Assembly (NCBI GenBank): GCA_014338405.1
Contig: JTDE01002107.1
Coordinates: 1 to 64,000, forward strand
Direction of reading: 5' to 3'
Origin: Paragonimus skrjabini miyazakii
Lineage: Eukaryota > Platyhelminthes > Trematoda > Plagiorchiida > Troglotrematidae
Length of the DNA: 64,000 nucleotides
In this document: in pieces, positions 57,070 through 64,000 of the stretch
How the letters are laid out: each line of letters begins with the position of its first letter
Numbering within the stretch: position 1 is the stretch's first letter
The notes under the pieces: generated by a model
Databases searched by the model: none
What the model was told of the DNA's origin: nothing
The model's input: the letters and a program-made list of their open reading frames with translations, nothing else
Translations under genes and position numbers: made by a program

Positions 57070-57390
57070 CATTCCTTGTCCGTTGGTCCGACCTCGTTGG
57101 GCGATGGATCTTTCGGTTGCCCATGTTGTCCGGACCCTACCCGCTTTGGGCTTTGACCGTATTTCACGACCATTTCGAAATATTTTACCGAGTGTCTCCG
57201 ATCTGACCATCCATCCCATTTTGCCTGCCACGTCTCGTCCGTTGGTCCGAACTCGTTCAGTAGTGATTCCTCTGGTCGCCCGTGTTGTCCGCAATCCGCT
57301 CGCTATCGGATTTTGGACTTACCTCATCGCCGCGTTGGGGTTTTCTACCGAGAGTTGGAACACTCGCACCTCCGACTTGGTAATCCATCA
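57070..57390. repeat. Imperfect tandem duplication, period about 159 bp
   Basis: Two GC-rich units start at the exact match GTCCGTTGGTCCGA at 57078 and 57237. Both keep GTTGTCCG (57125 and 57284) and a TACCGAG block (57186 and 57346). Overall similarity is moderate, so the duplication is old. An AATAAA at 57400-57405 follows the second unit. Overlapping frames on both strands are a by-product of the GC content. It may be part of a longer element, but no ends are visible. Confidence 0.65.
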
Positions 57391-58004
57391 AAATAAGTTA
57401 ATAAACTGTTGACAAATGCCAAGTGGCCGCCATTATTTGGCTGCAAACCTTATGCAGCTAAACCCTGATGTAACGATTTTATTTTCCACTTTCCGATTCC
57501 TCCAATACAATCGCACGACAGGAAGTCGAACGTTACAGAAGTCTGGCATCTCTGTCTGTTTCAGTCCGCTACTAAGTGCAATCAAAATATATGACAGATG
57601 AACATAACCCTTGAACGAAGCGTATACGGGATCAAAAGGAAAGTAAGCGGTAAAAACTCTGACTTTTAGGTGTACAGCACTGATCGTCATCGTTTGGTCA
57701 GTACAGATTTCACAATGGCTAGATAACTCGGGTTGGGGTAGCTTAATCACAGTGACGAAGGGTTATTGCACTGATTTTGCAAATTGTGCGTGAAATGTGT
57801 GCCACAACATACAACGTAAGATTTCGAGCTCCGCTGTTCGTTTGACTACCTATTCCCATCATTTACGGGAACGGTCTCCAGTCATTCACAGTAGAGAAGT
57901 GTTGATTCATTCTGCCGAAGATTACTGATTAGCAGTCGAAGATCCGTTTAACGTCAAGCTGAACACAATCGGTAATTTAAATAACGCACAGCAGAGTTAA
58001 TGTA
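57391..58004. other. No gene recognised
   Basis: Short frames only. No shared repeat until copy E begins. Confidence 0.45.
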
Positions 58005-58540
58005 ATCAGATAATTTGATCTGACTTGGAAGCTTTGATCGCAGGGTTATTGTTTGAAGTTAGCAAATAGTAACTGCGTCTCCATTCGAAACTATTCGGAA
58101 AGGCTGATCAATACTTACAAGAGAAATTGATTAAGCGCTCAGATTTGTTAATTTATTCGTGCTTGATGTGAAGTCATCGGTATATAAGTCAACACGGTTG
58201 TCCCATAGAAGCTATACCGGAGTTCAAATCCTGGCCGTGGCAAGCATGTGCGTATGTTCCAACAAAGGAGAAGCTAAAATACATAATCGTTTTTGAAAGG
58301 GTTGACTGAAACGTCTGTGACAGTTGTGTTCGGTTGCGAATGCTGCTTAACATAACTTAGATATATTATTGTTGTGAGTGTTTATCTCAACCGGATTTAT
58401 GAATATCCCCATTTGTGTAAAATAAATTTCCTCTGTACTCTCAGGAAGCTTGATTCTTGTTCGCGCAATTCGGAAGTAAATTTTAAGGGAATACTAGCTT
58501 AAGTCTCTAGAAGATTGAGTCTAGTGCTACTTTATTTCAA
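58005..58540 (+). repeat. tRNA-like/hammerhead repeat, copy E, interrupted
   Basis: Bases 58005-58252 match the central unit region and the tRNA-like domain (about 58172-58241), which here has a canonical B box (GAGTTCAAATCC). The match breaks at the ribozyme position and resumes near 58513-58540 with the ribozyme 3' half (GAGTCTAGTGC) and tail start. About 260 bp of unrelated sequence lies between. CTGATGA and GAAA are absent, so no ribozyme remains. Confidence 0.65.
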
Positions 58541-60209
58541 TACAAACTTGTATTTAACTTAGGGTAGAACTTAGATCTGGAAAGTTGTTCTCAATCACCC
58601 TCATCTGTATCCACACACTATCCATCGCTATGAGTATTCCTCACAACCATGTGCTCAACGTGTCATCTACAGCGCAAAACAAAACGAAATACGTCAAACC
58701 TAATAGGACACAACTGGCTCATTCCGCATTGTCAGCTGAACCTAAATAAAGGATTTTCATGACAAAGCTGAATAAGAATGGTTTACGTTGAGCCACTTCA
58801 CTACGAACTATTACAATCAAGTATTTACGACCATTCAAACCCTGGAACGTTTTTCATTTGTGCTTACGATCAGACATTATGCATGCAACGGTCGACCAAA
58901 ACTTCTCACGCAAACAATCATGTCTGCGCAGATCACCTGACTGGTAACCTTATCGAGGTCTGCTAGTTATCCAGTCAGATCTGGATAGGGATTAACCCGT
59001 AGAATTCAACCCATGTGGGTGTGAAACTTGGTCCAATTTATGGCCAAACACGCTGTGAAATATCGTCGAATATTTTGGCACAAATTTAACTACGTCATCC
59101 TTTTAGACACGGTGGCAAAAACAGCCGACCATCCTCATCCTTCCAATCTCACTCGCCTAGGTTGGTATTCCATTTGGCCTGGATATTACTTGTGGATAGG
59201 TAACACCACAGTAGGGAAGATGGTCGACAATATGAACTTGTCCTTCGTTACGACCCAAACCAGTAAAGTGAATAAAAAACGACCAATAGACCAGCGCGTC
59301 AAATGTGCCCTCAAGTTACAAAAATAATTGCGACATAAATGTAAAAATGTTTGTCGCACACAAAAGGCGTATGTATCACTTTCTCTAAAAGTAATTTAGA
59401 AGTATAGACTTTTCTTTTGCCGTACGGCAGTTGCATTAACAACATACACGTTCGCTCGAACACTTACAGTTGTAACTGTCTGAGCTGTGAACAGTACCCG
59501 ATACATGTTTTTTTCGCGTTGGGGATGTTAACTGTAAGCGGACCTCGTGAAGCCAGCTCATTGGCGGTTTGCCTATATTGCCGACAGACTTTCAAAAGAT
59601 GCTGACTAAAATTTAACTGACCACCCCTCAACATTATTTGGCTTTGTTAATAACTGCTTATTCTTTGACGGGTCATTCTTCATTTTCATATTCCTTATGA
59701 TGAATAGTAAAGACAAACATAATGAATGAACACGTTATCGTACGCCCAACACTTAGTAGGTGATCCCAGCTTATCTGACTGAGGTTCAAGTAACCTTATT
59801 ACTGTGTTTCTCTTAGTCTGTTGCATAACGCTGGTATCATTCTTCACTTGTTGGCCTTTGAGTTGTATTGTTTCCAAACAAGTCCCACCTTAGGCCACAC
59901 AGAATGTGATCAATCAGAAGAATAATTACGGCTAGAATGGAAGATTGGAGCTTATTAGCAATGACAGACATGGACACACCTGTATTTTTGACATTAGACC
60001 ATAGTTATTTTAAAGAACAAGTAAGATGATTTGATGTTTTAGTGTCAGACACACTGAGGAATAAACTGTGAATAACAAAAGTGGAGAGTCCGATTCCAAA
60101 ATTTAGAGTAGTTGCGCACAACCCGATGATCAGCAAGATGCCGCATAAAATGGCTTGCGATTACGACTGTCTGTGATGTGCCTCAACTTGCGTCCTAGAC
60201 AAATATGTT
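58541..60209. other. No gene recognised
   Basis: Frames up to 99 codons (59028-59327 plus) with no recognised domain, and no shared repeats. Confidence 0.45.
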
Positions 60210-60500
60210 TACTGTGTTAGCTTGAGGCGCATCATAAACAATCCGCATGCTAACGTGGGTAGGCTAGCTCAAAAATGTCATATAACGAAGGATTTGATTC
60301 ACAAGGCAATCAAAGAAGTAACTTACCATGGTATACAGCCGCATCAGCCTCGCTACGAAAACCCTGAAAGACGGGGAACTTTTCATCACTGGTTCTTAAA
60401 AGACGGCTAAGTGTCTTGAATTTTTTCCAACCGTGAAACTTTAATTGATTGACAAACAGGCTCGCGGTTTAGCTCATCGAACACCTCCAACTTCATGTAA
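60210..60500 (+). pseudogene. Mariner-like transposase remnant, HTH region
   Basis: The frame from 60222 reads RRIINNPHANVGRLAQKC followed by TKDLIHKAIKEV. This fits the second helix-turn-helix of mariner-like transposases (a run such as NP..S...LA, then S...V.R..KE). PERRGTFHHWFLKDG follows. In the same frame, past two stops, comes IFSNRETL (60420-60443), where relatives have FSDEK.F with the first catalytic Asp; here it is Asn. Later blocks are not recognisable. It is dead, and similarity is moderate only. Confidence 0.5.
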
Positions 60501-63500
60501 CAGAGCGCGCACAATATGATAGATATTTTACGATTTGGGGGGAAATTATTAAAACCAGTTAAACCAGATAGTCTGAAGAACAAGCGCGATCACACTCCTT
60601 AATTCCACTGGATTGCTTTCTCCGTAAGTGCATTATGGATAGAGTAAGAGTAGAACAAAGACACTGGAAGCTGTTCATAAACGTCGAATGCTGTCGACTT
60701 ATGTTACTGGCCTCTCACACCAACTGTTTAAAATGGATACCATACTGTAAGTTGATCTTTGAGCAACATTTTGAGCACTTGCTATCATGAATTCCGAAAT
60801 GGATGCTATAACGGTTTATTTATTCTCTTAAACATTTTATTTCACGGGACACAGTTCATTCTGGGTGCTGATGTACATTGCGTTGACTTACATTATTTTG
60901 CATAGGCATTCAGAAAAGTTGTACATATTCCTCTGAGTGATACTATTCGGTTGCTCATTTGATGACTGTCGTTGTAACTGTGTACCTACTAAGTCCGGGA
61001 TCGACCCAAGTTCACTGCTATATCCTAAGAATTTAAAATGCTACACAGTTCATCTATAAGTTACCTGAATCTTGTTCCATCTGATCGCATGAGATCCGTT
61101 TACAGTTACTACTATTAACGCAGGAAGTAAAAGCCCAACTGTCGAAGGCAGAACACAAATCGGATGGTTTTAACATTGCACTGCACAAACAATAAGTACA
61201 CACAGACAAAGTGCGATAATGAGAGTTATTATCTCTTTAAAAATCAAAGACATAGTGGCCGTTTCACCCACTGTGTACGACATTCATGTTCTAATTGCTA
61301 TACAAATACTCCTTTTCGGAACTGTGGAAAAATTCGATACGCTAACCCATGAGCCGATATCCTGTCCGTTTCGTCTTTTGATATGTTCAGTTGCAGGCTG
61401 TAATCTCTGATATGCTGGCATAATTCACAACCGGGCTACTCATGGTGTCGTCTTTGGCAGGTTGGATAAGTGGGGTGTCGACAATCAGTTATCTTTGTCA
61501 CTTTTGCTGAAAAGAACACATAGTCTTAGCTGAGACAACCAGTAAAAACAATTGTTGAATGACTGTGCACAATAGATTTTCATGCATAGATGTAGCAGAT
61601 AAGAAAGAGTTCAGTTTTAGAAAGATAGGTAGTAGAATTATTATTTATTACAATTCAAGTATCGATCAACTGGAAGAGCGACATACACCCATCGATCGTG
61701 CTGCAGAAACCATGTTGAACTTCAGACCTATTCGCCTCTAACATCATAGTACTGAGCCGATCGATCGTCATTTTAACCAAAATCGTAATTGTCTAATTTA
61801 TGCCTACCCCCCTTATTTTTAAACGAGGACGCAGGTGAAATGTCTTTGAGCTTCTTATAGCATTTTATTTGTTCCAAGATGGTATGCATCAAATGAAGAA
61901 GCCTATGTTTCCAAATTGTCATCACAAAATCGTTGCCCTGACTACCCATCTTAAACAGCAGTTTTCCATTTGGAACTTACCAGCAGTTCTTTGCAGCTCT
62001 AACAGATCAGGACCAATCATGTAAGAGATGGTTACCATCGGTTGTGACGTTTTAATGACTATGCAAGCTGTTATAGCCAGTAGATGTAACGGATTACAAG
62101 GGTGCTTGAGTCAGATCAACATGATATCTTGTTTCACGGAAGCCAGCTGTCTCTGCCCATCTGTGCACAAATAGACTAGACAAACGTATCATTTACCTTT
62201 TAGAGTATCTTAAAACCGTCGTGTCGTTGGTGATAAGCAAGGCTCCTGGTTTAATAACCTTGCTTTCATCACTAGGCACCTTTGATACTATGAAGCTGCT
62301 CAGTAAATAGACTGTAAGCTTCATGAAGCTGAATTTTCCCACTTCCATTGTTTGGAGTATGCATGGTGACAGTGGAAGATTCCTTCTTCTCACGTTTTGA
62401 AACTGACGTAACAACATCGTTTGTGTCAAATCACTCGGGAAATCTCAGATGCTGAAGGCCGGTTGCCTCAAGCTTCTTGAGATGCCGTCAAGCGCCATTA
62501 GGTGTCCTGAGCAAAGCAGCATCCTTAAGACAAGTGACAACCGCATTTTTTGACCATGACCCTCTTCCTCTACTTCCACATTCCAATACCTTTGTTTGTC
62601 GCCTCATATCAGCTAACCTACAACGAAAAACCTTACGAACAGTAACACTTAAGTATTGGTTTTCACTCAGTAATTTCATATCGCTCGCATGAAACGAAAA
62701 TTCAAGGACGTTATTTGTGACAGAACACAACTTCACAATTTTGCATCCGTAGTCGAAAATGTCTGTCTACATGAGATGAACATTGCCCCTGTTTGACTAT
62801 TTCGAGGCACTGGTAGAACATGCTGAATGATAGAGCTTGCACGTTGAATGTGTGTATGAGTTACAACCGTTTCACCGAGACTAAAGTCGTGTGGCCTTCT
62901 TTGAAGAAAAAAGTTGATGTCTTGTGTGTGCTTAGTAGTTCTCAACATTCGCAACAGCAGATCTTTCAGGAAACTTTATAGCTACAGAAAACTACAAGAA
63001 GCAGTCTTTGTAACATTTGATTAACCTACTATTATGCCGCCTGAAGAGGTGCAGTCTACTATCGTTGATTAGTAGTATATTTTACGTGAACTTTGTGAGT
63101 TCATTCATCACAGAAGTGTGGTAGACTGTCAACAGAAGTGGAGATGTCAGTCGAAATGAGGTTGAGATCAAACTCGATCTAGCGACCATTCCGAGGAGAT
63201 GCTCAGACCATCTGACTCGATGTTCCGATACTCGTAGGAGCAACATTAATCGTGTAAGTGGTTTTGATGTCACCATGAAGAGTTTTAAGACTACTCAAGC
63301 CATACAGACAATTGGTGACATCTGTGTTTACACTCATCCAGAGGATGACGACAAAAATTTGTTCCAATGAACTGACTGCAGCACCTGACTTCATCCTCCA
63401 AGCTTTGTATCCGGTGCACACGTAAAAGACTTAGACAAGAGAGCATTCGTATATAAGCTTTCTGATCACAGCTAGTTTAGTGCGCTTGGCCAGATGGCTG

Positions 63501-64000
63501 GCTGCAGGAAAATCCCTATCACCCGGAAATATAAGTGAGAGGCCCTCGAAGTATGAAATCTGGAAAGCATGAAGCCGTACAAGAAACATGATGTTAAAGA
63601 GTTAGAAATTTCAAGTGTAAATATATATGTTAATACAATTTTCACTGGATAGGGTAACTGAAGGAGCCGCATTTTTGGTAGGAGGTTCATAGAAGTCATT
63701 CATGGCAAATCGCACTAAAAAAAGGAGCAAAGTGAGTGGCAGTGGCTTGCATCCAGATTCCAGAAAGCAGAGGAGGTTTCTGCTAAGGCAGTGAGGCTCG
63801 CCTGTTTATAGTAATGCAAAAGAGAAATAATTAGATGTGCGCGCTCGTAACGCACTCCCCGTCACTCCGTTGACAGTTTGCCTGGCGTACCTCGAAGACT
63901 TACCAGCCCGAGACGGTCGGCACATCTATAAATGCACCCGTTACTGTGTCCTGTAATCACGTTATCGCAACTTAGGGCGATCAGACACGAGTATGCATCC
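60501..64000. other. No gene recognised
   Basis: Many short frames (60-82 codons) on both strands with no nameable domain. No RNA gene, tandem array or shared repeat was seen up to the end of the window. Confidence 0.4.

Noticed and set aside
56937..57412. Overlapping frames on both strands in the GC-rich duplication
   Set aside because: Several frames are open at once because of base composition. None has a recognised motif.
1..64000. CRISPR arrays, bacterial operons or ribosome binding sites
   Set aside because: No regularly spaced short repeats and no tightly packed coding. The content is eukaryotic repeat DNA.

Overview
This window looks like non-genic DNA from a large, repeat-rich animal genome, most likely a digenean flatworm (trematode). 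That is an inference. It rests on the mix of degenerate AP-endonuclease LINEs, Penelope-like elements, Ty3/Gypsy elements and Tc1/mariner remnants. It also rests on a repeat that pairs a tRNA-like Pol III promoter with a short type I hammerhead ribozyme, the arrangement known from the schistosome Sm-alpha family. No host gene can be supported. Nearly all open frames are short and random-looking, and every recognisable protein belongs to a transposable element.

Layout: 1462-2486 holds two copies (A, B) of the tRNA-like/hammerhead repeat. 3512-5946 is a compact Ty3/Gypsy deletion derivative with near-identical 318-bp LTRs and one intact frame joining gag and protease to the tail of integrase. 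7640-8006 is a Penelope-type GIY-YIG fragment. 9510-9860 is a LINE 5' fragment. 11601-13199 is an LTR-like pair with a perfect 5-bp target duplication, whose interior is LINE sequence folded head to head. 16998-18580 is a cluster of Penelope RT and endonuclease fragments in tandem and inverted order. 20609-24329 is a nearly full-length but dead LINE. 26060-26440 is another RT scrap. 27913-28565 is the best copy (C) of the hammerhead repeat, carrying two opposed ribozymes. 38275-38636 is a 362-bp near-perfect palindrome with no spacer. 40054-40990 holds copies D1 and D2. 44221-44460 and 60210-60500 are Tc1/mariner remnants. 49542-53385 holds two separated pieces of a LINE with a C-terminal zinc finger. 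54290-56225 is a broken Gypsy element containing an inverted repeat. 57070-57390 is a 159-bp tandem duplication. 58005-58540 is an interrupted fifth copy (E) of the hammerhead repeat.

The most interesting system is the hammerhead repeat family. Each unit has a tRNA-like domain of about 70 nt with A- and B-box-like motifs. About 8 nt later comes a 45-nt hammerhead ribozyme, then in copy C a T-run like a Pol III terminator. Several copies are inverted dimers, so one element carries two divergently placed promoter-ribozyme modules. Three ribozymes (two in C, one in D1) keep every catalytic core base. Three others (A, B, D2) each carry a core-breaking change.
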